Of a stretch of DNA of 64,000 nucleotides, positions 1 through 12,200 are shown one piece after another; the stretch's first letter is position 1, and every line of letters begins with the position of its first letter. A model generated the notes under the pieces. The model saw only the letters and a program-made list of their open reading frames with translations, ran no database searches and was not told the DNA's origin. Origin of the DNA: Microcyclospora pomicola (lineage: Eukaryota; Ascomycota; Dothideomycetes; Capnodiales); assembly GCA_002786065.1 (NCBI GenBank), contig NHNY01000011.1, positions 1-64,000 of the forward strand. Reading direction: 5' to 3'. A program made the translations under genes and the position numbers.

Positions 1-3000
1 TAGTCCTCGAGTCTCCTAAAGGACTCGAGGGAGTGGCAAATCGACGTACCCGACTCGCGCGCGCGACGAGCGTCGCGCGCCGGAGCCGCGTAAGTATGAC
101 AACGATACAGCCACAGCACCCAAACCAGGCACTTGTTGGACCTGTGGAGAGTTAGGTCACATCTCCCCCAACTGTCTAAAGAAGAGGAAGGGTGGAAATC
201 CTAACAGGACCCCTGTCAACTATGTCAAGGTAGGAAAAGCCTGAGCGCTTCACAAAGTATGGCCAATGTGCAGCGCAGGGTAATCGAAAAATTATCGGCC
301 ATAGAACGCAAGTGTAGCGCGCAACGCGCGCATGGCGGCGAGACCGCACTTACAGCCATCCTTGATCCTGGTGCAGCTGTTACCCTAATTGACTAAGGGA
401 CAGCAGTGGACCTTGGTCTTAACCCAATCTCTAGCGACCTTCCTACGCTAGGATAGATAGGCGGCGAACGCAAGCATTGTTACGCTGCGTACGAGATGCG
501 CGTGCGAATGGTAGACGACTATGGTGCGTAGCGCGACATGGACTTCGTAGCATACGGAGTGGACCGTGAAGGAAGCGCCCTGCTGCTAGGCATGCACACC
601 CTCCACAAATATAGTGTCAACCTGGACTGTCTAGCTTAGACCTTCAGATATAGGCTAAGTAGTAAGGAAGACATCTAATATGTGGAGGTAGATGACTTCG
701 ACATAGACGAGGCAGTGTTCCTCGGGCTCGTCGTTACCGATACACCTGCGGCGCAAGTGCGCGCGACAAGCGACGCACTTCCGCCAGAACTTGCAGAGAA
801 TGCAGAAGTGTTTGACAGCGACAAGGCATCCTTATTGCTATCGCATCGACAAACAGACCATCGAATCGATATTGTAGAAGGTAAGGAGCCCCTATATGGG
901 CCGCTATATAACCTGTTAGAGCGCGAACTGCGCCTATTGCGCGAGTATCTTGAAGAGAATCTTGCGAGCGGTAGGATACGCCATAGCCATAGCCTAGCAG
1001 GGGCCCTAATCCTGTTCGTTCCTAAGAAGGATGGCACCCTCAGACTGTGTGTTGATTATCGTGGTCTAAATGCAGTAACCGTTAAGAATAGGTGCCCGCT
1101 ACTATTGATCGCGGAGACACTCGATCGCTTGTCGGGCGCATGTTACTATACGACCCTCGATCTTCGAGAGGCCTACCACAGGATCAGAATCAATCCTAGA
1201 GATGAATGGAAAACAGCCTTTCGCACCCGCTATAGGCACTTCGAATACCTGGTAATGCCCTTCGGACTTACGAACGCACCTGCGACCTTCTAGTCGCACA
1301 TCAATCGTGCGCTGGCAGGGCTGCTAGACACTGTGTGTGTGGTCTATTTGGATGACATCTTAATCTTCACGCACAGCGAGGATATCGCGACGCACTGGCG
1401 CGCGATCAACGAAGTACTTGAGAGACTTAAGCGACACGAACTGTACGTGAAATTGTCGAAATGCACCTTCGCTGCGAAGGAAGTATCGTTCCTAGGCTTT
1501 ATTGTAAGCACTGAGGGAGTTACTGCAGATGCCTCCAAGGTGGAGACCATCACCACCTAGCTAGAGCCTAAAAGCGTGAAGGAACTACAGACGTTCTTAG
1601 GATTCTCGAATTTCTATCGAAGGTTCGTCGCAGGTTACGCGCGCATTACAGCGCCCCTCACAGACCTGCTTAAAGGAAGCAAGGCTTTTGACTAGAGCAG
1701 CAATGCTTAAGAAGCGTTCGATAGGCTTAAGACTGCCTATTCAACTGCGCCTATCATGCGCCACTTTGACCCGGCGCGTAAGATCCGCATCGAAACAGAT
1801 GCATCTGGATTTGCGATCTCTAGCATCCTCTCACAGCTGTTTGAGGATGACTAATGGCACCCTATTGCCTTTGTCTTAAGGAAGCTTCAAGAAGCAGAGA
1901 GAAATTGGGAAACTTATGATCAAGAGCTGTTAGCTATTGTGTACGCTTTTAAAACATGGCGACATTATGTCGAAGGAGCAAGCTCCTGTGTGGATGTGTA
2001 CACCGATTATAACAACCTGCGCGGCATACGCGCTGTGCAGAAGCTCAACCCGCGTCAAGCACGCTAGGCGGTTTACCTAGCAGCGTTCGATTTCAATATC
2101 TAGCAAAGCGCGACAACTGCGTATATGATGCGATCCTTGTAATAGTCGACCGCTACTTAAAGATGACTCGATATATCGCTGTAAGGAAGGATTAGGATGC
2201 AAATAACCTTGCAAAGCAGTTTTTCAATAAAATCTGTTGTAAATAGGGAGTACCTCAAGGCATTGTAACTGATCGAGGCCCAACCTTCACATCAAGGTTC
2301 TAGAAGGAAATCTGCTTCCAATTGCAGGTTAAGAGGCGTTTCAGTACTGCTTTCTACCTATAGAGTGATAGACAGACTGAAAGGCAGAACCAGACGCTTG
2401 AGCACTACCTGCGCTGCTACTGCGCAGCAGAGCAGAGCGACTGGATAGACTTGATACCCCAAGCCGAATTCTGCTATAACAATTCAAAACATGCAAGTAC
2501 TGGACAGAGCCCTTTCTTTATTGTCCATAGCACACATACAAACATAGGAGATGCCTCTAAGGACAGAGTTATGGAGGGGGAGGTACCCGCAGCCGCAGCG
2601 AGAATTGAACGCATGCGCAACGTACGTGAATCTCTCGAAAAACATTTGCAAGCGGCACAGGAACATCAGCAGAAATGGTTCAATCAGAATCATAGACCTA
2701 TGTCCTTTAAGTAAGGGGACTTAGTGTTACTAAGCACCAGAAACCTGAAGCTGGCATCACCAACCCGCAAAATGTCACCCAAATTCGTGGGACTATTTAG
2801 AGTGCGCGACGCAGTTGGTACGTAAGCCTATCGCCTGTAGCTCACACCAAAGTATCGCATTCATAACGTGTTCCATATAGGACTGCTCAAGCCATTCTAC
2901 CAGAGACCTAGGGATCCTAAGCCAGATACAGAGGCACCTGCATTGGTGGATGACGAAGGTTAGGAGCAATAGGAGGTGGAAAAGCTCCTTGATCGGCGAA

Positions 3001-3544
3001 TTCATAAGGGAAATAGACAGTACCTAGTACGATGGAAAGGGTACTCTAAGGTATGGGATACCTAGATAAGTAGCGATGAACTCGATAGTGCGAGCGAGTT
3101 GCGCCTCGAGTGCGATGCTAGGCTAGACGACACTAGAAAGACTAGCCAAAATGACAAAGGCACACCTCAGAGAGGTAGACTAAGAGGAAGGCTAAGGAAG
3201 TTACTGTAGGTCGTTGTTGCGAAGCTGCGATACCCGAAAACGACTGTCATGCGCACGTTAGGGTATTCACAGACACATCTGGCGGACACAAAATTGGAGA
3301 AGACAATGATCAAACAGCATGGTATTCAGCCCTAGCTGGCATAACTACTTGCATAGGACATGAGCTACCTAAACGCCAACTATCAGAGAGCTAGGCGCGG
3401 ACCTAGCGTTCCACATACGCTCCTCATAGATGCTCAGGCATCGTCAAAACCACCAAAATCCTCACTCCTATTGTCAGTGGGGTCCTTACTGTAGTCAGTA
3501 GTGCTGCCACCTTCCTCATCACTCCCAGCTGTGTTTCTAGGGGT

Positions 3545-4300
3545 TCCAGCACCCGGCAGACCCAACTCTTAACGCGCACGTACGGCGGCGATGGGGCGGG
3601 CAACGATCGGAGCCTCGGCGGCGGCGCGGCGCTCGGCCAAACGGTCCATAGTCTCAGTCATCTATTTGCAGTGTTAGCATCGTGCGAGCGACGTGCGTGC
3701 ATAGGGCAAACTTACGCCGAAGAGCGTGGCGTTCAAGTCACCTAGGCTGTTGTTGATGGCGACGTTAGAGGCGATCAGGCGACGCGTGTTTGCGTTGCTG
3801 ATGCGCTGCTTAGCCAGGATTAGGCGCAGGTAGTCTGCACTGGTGGTGGGGTTCCTAGTGGCTGCATTCACCTGCTGGCCCTAGCGTGCTGCGCTCAACC
3901 TAAGCGCCTGGAGCGAGATGGTGGCGGCTTTCTGGGCACGCGCAAGCTTTAAGCCTGTACGCTGGACAGCAGGGTCGTCCTTGCCTCTAGCACCATTGAG
4001 GGCAGCAACAGCTCTATTATATCTCTTACGAAGGTAGTACAGACGCTCGTAGCGCCCGTACATCTCGGGAGGGATCTGTTCGAACGATTAGCGATGCACC
4101 TGCGCGACTCGCAAAGGAAAAACTCACTAAACCACAGCTGCGATGGCCAGACATACAGTGCTTGCACCTGGCTTCCTTAGGCTTGTTGCAGAGCTTGCTC
4201 TGCTTAGCAATGGCGGAGAAGCACCTAGTGCAGGTGAGAATTTGAGGCTTAGGTGCGTCCTCACGTAGGTCGGCATCGCGCCACACGAAAGGCTCTGCGC
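3545..4300 (-). other. Antisense accessory coding-like region in the 3' part of the Gypsy element
   Basis: Between the chromodomain and the 3' LTR, the strand opposite to pol contains consecutive open stretches: a basic, Ala/Arg/Leu-rich helical segment and, towards its start (about 4160-4260), a cysteine-rich CX2C ... C ... CX2CX5C segment that could bind zinc. The same sequence recurs, more decayed, at about 5625-6340 in the older copy, so it belongs to the element family and is not a host gene hit by the insertion. Its function is unknown. The whole region is degraded and is treated as a fossil part. Confidence 0.45.
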
Positions 4301-5024
4301 GATTGACCTAGCGCTTGCTGATGTACTTAGGGAGACTGAAGATTATAATAGGCAATGAGATGCTAGTGCGTTGAACGTGCGTGCGATAGGTGTAATGATG
4401 GTGATGCAGGTGCGTTGCGAATGGACAGAAGAATGTGCCAAACAATCAGAAGGTGTGATGATGTTGTGGGAAGGAACTTCCTAGGAGGAAGTTTGAAGTT
4501 ATAAACACAACAACAACAACATCAGCCCTACCATCAGCGCAACGCGCGTCATACCTGCGCACAACAACAACAACGCGTTCGACGCGGCAACGCGTATCAT
4601 AGCCTCACGACGAGGTTTAGGACATGCACATACAAACTACAGGCATTGCAGACATTGAGGAGACCGTCGATACAGGGGTGCACAACAAGCGACATAGATA
4701 CAGTAGCCTGCAGGCTTGAGGAGGTCTATCCCGGCTGCAGACTCGGGCACAAGGCTTGTCGAGGAACCGTTAGCTACATATGCGTGCGAGGCGCGATCGC
4801 GAAGCGCGTCGCACTCTACGCGTATACTGCTCTCGTAGGCCCGAACTACTCCCTAGGGACTCTGACATAGCGAGCTCGTACTAAGCGAACGGCCGTCGCA
4901 CATACGTGCGACGAGCGTTCGGGAGGCGACCGACTACCGCTTCGATCTCGGCTATCGTAGCTGCAGAATCACTATGTAGGAGACCTCTCTTATCCTAGGG
5001 ACAGGATCTAGGGGGGAGGAGAGT

Positions 5025-5240
5025 TATAAGGCCCCTTTCCTACATGAAGTAAGGTTGAAGTTACGTGTCTCCAGTCTTAGCATAAGGCGACACTTCGGTG
5101 CGCGACCTGCGCACCTCGTACGCTTCATGGATTATTCTCGGTAGTAACTGTATCATACTATTACTCCCTTATTTCTGTGTACTACGCTATCCTTTAGCAT
5201 CCAGAAGCTACGCCCTAGTAGCCTATTGCTGCCCCTTATA
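5025..5240 (+). repeat. 3' LTR of the younger Gypsy element
   Basis: This 216-bp block aligns end to end with 7016-7231 and 7441-7656. It follows a purine-rich tract (about 5008-5024), as expected for plus-strand priming next to a 3' LTR. Its ends correspond to the TG...CA termini that are intact in the solo copy. Confidence 0.85.
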
Positions 5241-7231
5241 CACACCTTAGAGAGGTAGACTAAGAGGAAGGCTAAGGAAGTTACTATAGGTCGTTGTTAC
5301 GAAGCTGCGATACCTAAAAACGACTGTTATACGTACGTTAGGGTATTTACAGACATATCTAGCAGATATAAAATTAGAGAAGACAATAATTAAACAGCAT
5401 AGTATTTAGCCCTAGCTAGCATAACTACTTATATAGGACATAAGCTACCTAAACGCTAACTATTAGAGAGCTAGGCGCGGACCTAGCGTTCTATATACGC
5501 TCCTTATAGATGCTTAGGCATTGTTAAAACCATCAAAATCCTTACTCCTATTGTTAGTAGGGTCCTTACTAGAGTTAGTAGTGCTACTACCTTCCTTATT
5601 ACTCCTAGCTATGTTTCTAGAGGTTCTAGCACCTAGCAGACCTAACTCTTAACGCATATATACGGCGGCGATAGAGCGGGCAACGATTAGAGCCTTAGTA
5701 GCGGCGCGGCGCTCGGCTAAACGGTCTATAGTCTTAGTTATCTATTTGCAGTGTTAGTATCGTACGAGCGACGTACGTGTATAGGGCGAACTTACGCCGA
5801 AGAGCGTAGCGTTTAAGTTACCTAGGCTGTTATTAATAGCGACGTTAGAGGCGATTAGGCGACGCGTATTTGCGTTGCTAATGCGCTGCTTAGCTAGGAT
5901 TAGGCGTAAGTAGTCTGTACTAGTAGTAGGGTTCCTAGTAGCTACATTTACCTACTAGCCCTAGCGTGCTGCGCTTAACCTAAGCGCCTAGAGCGAGATA
6001 GTAGCGGCTTTCTAGGCACGCGTAAGCTTTAAGCCTATACGCTAGACAGCAGGGTCGTCCTTGCCTCTAGTACTATTAAGGGTAGCAACAGCCCTATTAT
6101 ATCTCTTATAAAGGTAGTATAGACGCTCGTAGCGCCTATATATCTCGGGAGGGATCTGTTCGAACGATTAGCGATGCACCTACGCGACTTACAAAGGAAA
6201 AACTTACTAAACTATAGCTACGATAGCTAGACATATAGTGCTTATACCTAGCTTCCTTAGGCTTGTTACAGAGCTTGCTCTACTTAGTAATAGCGGAGAA
6301 GTACCTAGTATAGGTAAGAATTTAAGGCTTAGATTATAATAGGTAATAAGATGCTAGTACGCTAAACGTGCGTGCGATAGGTGTAATAATAGTAATACAG
6401 TTACGTTACGAATAGACAGAAGAATATGCTAAATAATTAGAAGGTGTAATAATGTTATAGGAAGGAACTTCCTAGGAGGAAGTTTAAAGTTATAAACATA
6501 ACAACAACAATATTAGCCCTACTATTAGCGTAACGCGCGTTATACCTACACATAACAACAACAACGCGTTCGACGCGGCAACGCGTATTATAGCCTTACG
6601 ACGAGGTTTAGAACATATATATACAGACTATAGGTATTGTAGACATTAAGGAGACCGTTAATACTAGGGTGTATAATAAGCGACATAGATATAGTAGCCT
6701 ATAGGCTCGAGGAGATCTATCCTAGCTACAGACTTAGGCACAAGGCTTGTCGAGGAACCGTTAGCTATATATGCGTATAAGGCGCGATCGCGAAGCGCGT
6801 CGCACTCTACGTGTGTACTGCTCTCGTAGGCCCGAACTACTCTCTAAGGACTCTAACATAGCGAGCTCGTACTAAGCGAACGGCCGTCGTATATACGTAC
6901 GACGAGCGTTTAGGAGGCGACCGACTACTGCTTCGATCTCGGCTATCGTAGCTATAGAATTACTATATAGGAGACCTCTCTTATCCTAGGGACAGGATCT
7001 AGGGAGGAGGAGAGTTATAAGGCCCCTTTCCTATATAAAGTAAGGTTAAAGTCATATATCTCTAGTCTTAGTATAAAGCGATACTTCGGTACGCGACCTA
7101 CGCACCTTATACGCTTTATAGATTATTCTCGGTAGTAACTGTATTATACTATTACTCCCCTATTTCTGTGTACTACGCTATCCTTTAGCATCTAGAAGCT
7201 ACGCCCTAGTAGTCTATTGCTGCCCCTTATA
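5241..7231 (+). mobile_element. 3' portion of an older Gypsy copy of the same family
   Basis: This stretch repeats the sequence of 3161-5240 almost from end to end, is about 90 bp shorter, and carries many more C-to-T and G-to-A differences, mostly at former CpA/TpG sites. It starts exactly where the younger element's LTR ends, and ends in its own LTR (7016-7231). The simplest reading is that the younger element inserted into this older one and that its 5' half lies upstream of the window. A tandem duplication is the alternative. It is broken throughout and visibly older than the first copy. Confidence 0.8.
7016..7231 (+). repeat. 3' LTR of the older Gypsy copy
   Basis: A 216-bp LTR homologous to 5025-5240 and 7441-7656. 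It is the most strongly RIP-mutated of the three and is preceded by the same purine-rich tract. Confidence 0.85.
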
Positions 7232-7259
7232 GTACCCTCTATTACCTTATTACTAACTA

Positions 7260-8948
7260 CCTTAACTAGTATTAACTGCACTTGTTCTACTGTTAATAGT
7301 TGTTCTAATCTAAAAGGCACCTTCTTTCTCTTCTTTCTAATATAGAAGGCCTTATTAACATATTGTAGATCCTAAACTTAAGTTTAAAGAAGGGCAGCTA
7401 ATATAGCTATAATTTAAGCTCCCTTTAAAAGCTAGTTAACTGTAAGGCCCCTTTCCCACATGAAGTGAGGTTGAAGTCACGTGTCTCCAGTCTTGGCATG
7501 AAGCGACACTTCGGTACGCGACCTGCGCACCTCGTACGCTTCATGGATTATTCTCGGTAGTAACTGTATCATACTATTACTCCCCTATTTCTGTGTACTA
7601 CGCTATCCTTTAGCATCTAGAAGCTACGCCCTAGTAGCCTATTGCTGCCCCTTACATTAACTGCCTTAAGTATAGGAGTTAGTAAGCTATCTATGTAGTT
7701 TTAAAGCCTTAAGTTAATTAATATAGTCTATTAATTAACCTCCCTTAAGGTCTTTAGTATATATAGCTACTATAACCCTTAACTAGATAGTTAACTTAAT
7801 AGTTGTAGTAGTAGGTTAAGGGTTAATAACATAACCTCTAGATTAAATAGATATATCCCTAAGCCTCTAAAACCTCCTTTAATATTAGCTAGTATAATTG
7901 ATTTAATAAATAAGGTATAGAAAGTAGTAATAAAGTTAGTCCTTTAAATATAGAATATATAGTTCTTAATTAAGGCCTAGTTATACTTTAAGAATGACCT
8001 CTTTAAAGGGCTAAAATAACTAACATCTAGTAGTTATAATATATATAAGGAATAAGGTAGTATCTAAAGGAGGATAATATTATAGTCCTTATAAAAGCTA
8101 ATAAACTTAATAGTCTTATAGCTACTATAGTTATTAAGGATAAGAAGCCTTTTAGAGCCTTATATCCTTGCCTTTATATGCTTCTTAAAGTAATAGATCT
8201 ATTATAGGCTAAGTTAATTAGAAGTCTAGCTATTAGGACTTATACTAATTAGCTAGTCTAAAGGGAGGTTGTTAAACTATGCCCTATTATATTCCTTCCT
8301 CTTAAAGATTAGAAAGGGTAGTATAATATAGCTATCTATACTAGTACCTTATATTAATATAACTTACTCTATACTAGTTAGTCTAATTTACTTTAGCTTA
8401 CCTTACCTTTCTACTAATGTAATAACCCTTAAGGTAGCTATTTAGCCTATCTAAAAGCTAGTCTTATTAAAGTTATATATATCTACTAGTATAATACTAT
8501 ATTATGTAACTGTATTCCTAATAAGCTCGAACTACTCTTAAATTAGCTATATGTTCTTATACTGCTTTCTCTAGCAGTTATAAACCCTATTTATTCTAAT
8601 CTTAAGTACTAGGGTCCTTCTTATAAAGTTAGTAGTCTAGTTTTTACCTATAGGTTATAATCCCCTTATAGTATAAATTAAGTCTACTATCTGTTTAATA
8701 ATAGCTACTATAGGGCATAAACCTTAGTTATCTAGCCTTAGAATCTATTATATTATAGCCTTCTCTTTAACTAAGCTTAGTCTTTTGTTCTTAGGTATAT
8801 AATCTTCCTTTAAAGGGTAGCTATTAATTCTTCGAAGGAGGGTAGTTTTAGAGATATTATAAGCTTAAGCTATAGCCCTAATAGACTTAAATTAGCTAGA
8901 TCTAAAAGCTGATATTGTAAGGACTACTGCACCCTTATTTAAGGTCAT
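7260..8948 (-). pseudogene. Decayed pogo/Fot1-like transposase
   Basis: Reading the minus strand from an ATG at 8948, a helix-turn-helix of the CENP-B/pogo type is clear: residues like SIRAIA.AYNISKTTLLRRI (about 8830-8895). It is followed by KNKRLSLVKEKAI (about 8760-8795), a PIGKNW.TNFIRR segment (about 8605-8660) and a DDE-catalytic-core-like DIYNFN.T.F.IG stretch (about 8480). More than ten in-frame TAA/TAG codons fall at former CAG, CAA and TGG positions, which is what RIP does. The solo LTR at 7441-7656 splits the C-terminal part. It cannot make an active enzyme. Confidence 0.75.
7441..7656 (+). repeat. Solo LTR with 5-bp target-site duplication
   Basis: The block begins TGTAAGG and ends CCTTACA (perfect inverted ends with TG...CA termini). 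It is flanked on both sides by TTAAC (7436-7440 and 7657-7661), the 5-bp duplication typical of Ty3/Gypsy integration. It is the best preserved of the three LTRs. No internal element sequence is present, so it is a solo LTR left by LTR-LTR recombination. It interrupts the pogo-like transposon remnant. Confidence 0.92.
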
Positions 8949-9013
8949 TGCAATAAAGATTAGTAGTGTATTGATGGTTTGAAAGTGATTGATTGATTGT
9001 AGCTAAGGTGCTA

Positions 9014-9047
9014 GACCGGACCCTTGTGTGGACCGGACCCTTGTGGT
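9014..9047 (+). repeat. 17-bp tandem direct repeat at the transposon/gene boundary
   Basis: Two adjacent copies of GACCGGACCCTTGTG plus two further bases. They sit just outside the transposase start and before normal-composition sequence begins, so they may be the terminal repeat of the DNA transposon or part of the promoter of the following gene. Confidence 0.6.
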
Positions 9048-9257
9048 TTACGTTAGTTTTGGCACCCCGGTACTACCATCGACGAGCCAATAATAAGAAG
9101 TTGCAGATCTGCACAATCGTGTCCATCGCTCCCCTGCTTCTTTAAACGTTGAAACAACTCCGGTAGCCGATAAGTTCAACGTCTAATGTGATGGTGTGCT
9201 ATCGTGATGACGTGCGATTGAGTCTCGACAGCAATGATATGAGAGCATACATATGAT
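9048..9257 (+). promoter_or_regulatory. Presumed promoter and 5' leader of the first A-T-R reductase
   Basis: About 210 bp of normal base composition lies between the transposon remnant and the proposed start of the reductase gene. I see no gene or conserved motif in it. The close approach of the RIP-mutated repeats leaves an unusually short upstream region for a secondary-metabolism gene. Confidence 0.35.
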
Positions 9258-12200
9258 ATGGACACTGCGATGGTGGATGGGGTATCCTCCAAGTCATGTT
9301 TAGTGCACCATCGTCAATCTGATACTGTAGATAGCTTCTCTCGCGCGCCGTTGCAAAGTCAACAGTCTGGCGAGTTTCTCTTCTTCAATTGTCGACCAAC
9401 CTCACTGGACAATGGCGGCTAGGCGCGTCAGTAGATATCTCGGAAGCGATCGATAAGCTTGCCCGCTCCAGCCCAAAGAAGACGTGGATTTGCTACGCAG
9501 CGTCCTCAGATTTATTCAACAACAATGTATTAGTAGCGATAAGTTTCGAATGCTTAGCCAATACTGTCAACAGATTAGCATGGCATTTCACTGCACATTT
9601 GCCCAAGGCAGGGGACCTAGACACAACAATTTGTTATCTTGGACCTTCGGATGTTCGATACTTCATCGTAGCTTGCGCAGCAACCAAATGTCGAATCAAG
9701 GTGCTTCTTTCGTCACCAAGAAATACCCTCACGGCTCATCAAGCTCTGTTTGAGCAGACACAATGTCGGACGTTGGCAGGTCCAGCGGCATGCTGCGATT
9801 CGCTCCAAGAGGCCTGCAGCATGGAGCATATCGATGTACCTGAGCTCAAGGATCTCCTGAGCGAGGAGCCTGTGGACCCATATCCGTGGTCGCGAAGCTT
9901 TGCCGAGCTCGCGGACGAACCATTTGTTGTTCTGCATACCAGTGGATCCACGGGAGAACCGAAGCCAGTCGAAGTGAATCACAGACTGGTAGCGACCCTT
10001 GCCGCTCAGCAAGAACTACCGCATGTGGATGGACGATGTATCACCACCAGGATGTGGAAGGACCGTCCTTTGTATATTGCTATGCCGCTTTTCCATTCAG
10101 CAGCCTTCAATGTCCTGGCATTTTCGATCTTCCAGGGTACAGAGATTGTGCTCGGGCCCAGCGATCAACCGCCATCCGTTAGCACAGTGGAGCAAGTATT
10201 AGATGGTGACCTCGCTGTGGCTGGCCTAATCCCGCCTTCACTTCTTGCAGAAGTCGCAGCAGAACCAACCATACTCAAGAAGCTATCACGTTGGGAAAGC
10301 GTTGCTTTCGGGGGTGGACCACTCGATGAGACGGCTGCAAGTGCAATCTGGAAACAAACGAAGATCCTGCCCCTGCTTGGATCGACAGAGACCTTCATCA
10401 TTCCCGAGCTTGTACCACAGTCCGAGGACGATGTGCAGTATCATGCCTTCCATCCTGACCTAGGGCTCAACTTTGTGGAAGTTTCAGATGCTCTACACGA
10501 GCTCACGTTCGTACGTGACGCAGAGCATGCGGAGCACCAGGGTGCCTTTTGCACTTTTCCAGACCTGGACGAATATCGGATGAAAGACATGTATGAAAGG
10601 CATCCAACAAAGTCTGGTTTGTGGAAATACAGAGGTCGTCTCGATGATGTTATAGTACTCTCGAACGGAGAAAAGCTGAACCCATGCGAGGTGGAAAAGA
10701 TCGTGGCAAGACATAGTGATGTCGCAGCCGCGCTTGTCGTTGGTTCTGGCCGTGAGCTCCCGTTGCTGCTGGTGGAACGGGAGGAAGACGCAGCATCTAA
10801 AAAGTTGCCTGAGCTATCGGATGAGCTTGCCCGCGCAAATGCAATTCTGCCAGCATACGGGCAACTTTATCCCTCACATGTCTGCGTCGTGCAACCTGGG
10901 TCGTTCTTGCGATCAAGCAAAGGGGCTGTAAGGCGTGCACCGACAATAGATGTGCTTCAGGCCGAGATCGACGGAAGGTATGATGCGGCCGAGCATGAAA
11001 CTGTGTCAGGTAGTCGATTAGACTTCTCCACGACGCAAACTCTAGCATCATCCATTTCGCAGGTCATTTCTTCCGAGATTGTTCCCGGTCAGACCGTGAG
11101 CCCCACCGAGAACATCTTCGACTATGGCGTGGATTCTCGAGGTGTGTTGCGGTTGTCGCGGGCGATCAAGGGGAGCATGCATGCACAGCAATTGGCTGGC
11201 GCCGAGAGAGTTTCGCCCCGAGTGATCTACAATCAGCGCACACCGGCCAACATAGCCAAGACTCTCGAAGTCCTCGGCGATCCTGCGCAAGACGAGTCAG
11301 AAGATATGAAGCAAGAGATGGAGCGAATTTTGTCCGTGTACCTACAGAAGATACCAAAAGTGCCGGCGTGGTACGCGTCGAAGCCAGCTGCAGCTCAAAA
11401 AGTATACCTTCTCACAGGATCAACAGGCTCTCTTGGCTCGTATCTTCTCGATGGGTTGCTACGAACGCAAAATGCAGTCGACATCATCTGTCTGAGTCGA
11501 GCAGGGAGCGATGCAGCTCGACAAGAAAAGATTCAACGCAGTCGTGGCCTCTCATGCGACTTTTCTCGTGTTGAGTTCCTCCAAGGCAACGTCGCCGACG
11601 AGCGCTTCGGGCTCGATGAGAAGTCCTATGCGCGCCTACGGCAGACGACTCACATTTTGCACAATGCTTGGTCTGTCAATTGGAACCTACCGCTGAGTGC
11701 ATTCGAGGACCAGCTGATGGCATGTTGCCGATTGATCGAGTTGACTGGTGCTGCATCTCATGATATGAGCATCATGTTTCTCTCCAGCATTGGTACCGCA
11801 AACCGTTGGGCGCTCGAGCATCAGGACGAATGTGTACCAGAGATCGCACTTGACCACTTCGCAGTTGCAGAACCTTCCGGCTACGCGCAATCGAAACTGC
11901 TCGCAGAGCATCTCTTCTCTAAAGCCAATGAGCGGCTAGGCGTTCCAGTGTCGATATGTCGACTTGGTCAGATAGCTGGCCCAGTGGCCTCGAATGAAGG
12001 AATGTGGAGCACGCAAGAATGGTTTCCAAGCATACTTCTCAGCTCGAAGAAGATAGGCAAATTGCCTCGCAGCATGGGAGCCATGGATCTTGTGGACTGG
12101 ATCCCGGTTGACACCCTTTCAGATATACTGACTGATATCATCAGTGGCACTGGAATAGAGCAGTCCCAGAAGAATGAGTGGCTGGCTGAAGGAGATTTGG

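Larger units (their letters stand above)
1..5240 (+). mobile_element. Ty3/Gypsy chromovirus retrotransposon remnant (5' end outside window)
   Basis: Recognisable parts in order: a CCHC zinc knuckle of the Gag end (134-175), a protease-like stretch (about 340-660), reverse transcriptase (about 680-1560, with the YLDD catalytic box near 1346-1369), RNase H (about 1700-2080), integrase (about 2100-2720), an integrase-tail chromodomain (about 2800-3110, with a YLVRWKGYS core), a long 3' region and a 3' LTR (5025-5240) preceded by a purine-rich tract. Chromodomain plus pol order protease-RT-RNase H-integrase place it among the Ty3/Gypsy chromoviruses. It is broken, with well over a dozen breaks. 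The dominant damage is of the CpA-to-TpA type expected from RIP, so it is a fossil of moderate age. The 5' LTR and primer-binding site must lie upstream of position 1. Confidence 0.9.
7232..9047 (-). mobile_element. RIP-degraded pogo/Fot1-like DNA transposon
   Basis: This very AT-rich stretch (CpA almost absent apart from the inserted solo LTR and the last 100 bp) contains a decayed transposase on the minus strand. The right end may be marked by a 17-bp direct repeat with a GACCGGACCCTTGTG core (9014-9030 and 9031-9047). The left end is hidden by the Gypsy insertion ending at 7231, so the matching inverted repeat cannot be located in this window. Family assignment rests on the transposase remnant (Tc1/mariner superfamily, pogo/Fot1 group). 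Confidence 0.7.

Noticed and set aside
4500-4580. ACAACAACA simple repeats as a possible CRISPR or satellite array
   Set aside because: Short low-complexity patches inside the retroelement 3' region, repeated only because the element copy is repeated.
3161-7231. Simple tandem duplication of the 3' end of the Gypsy element
   Set aside because: Possible, but it does not explain why the second copy carries far more RIP-type changes or why the junction falls exactly at an LTR end.
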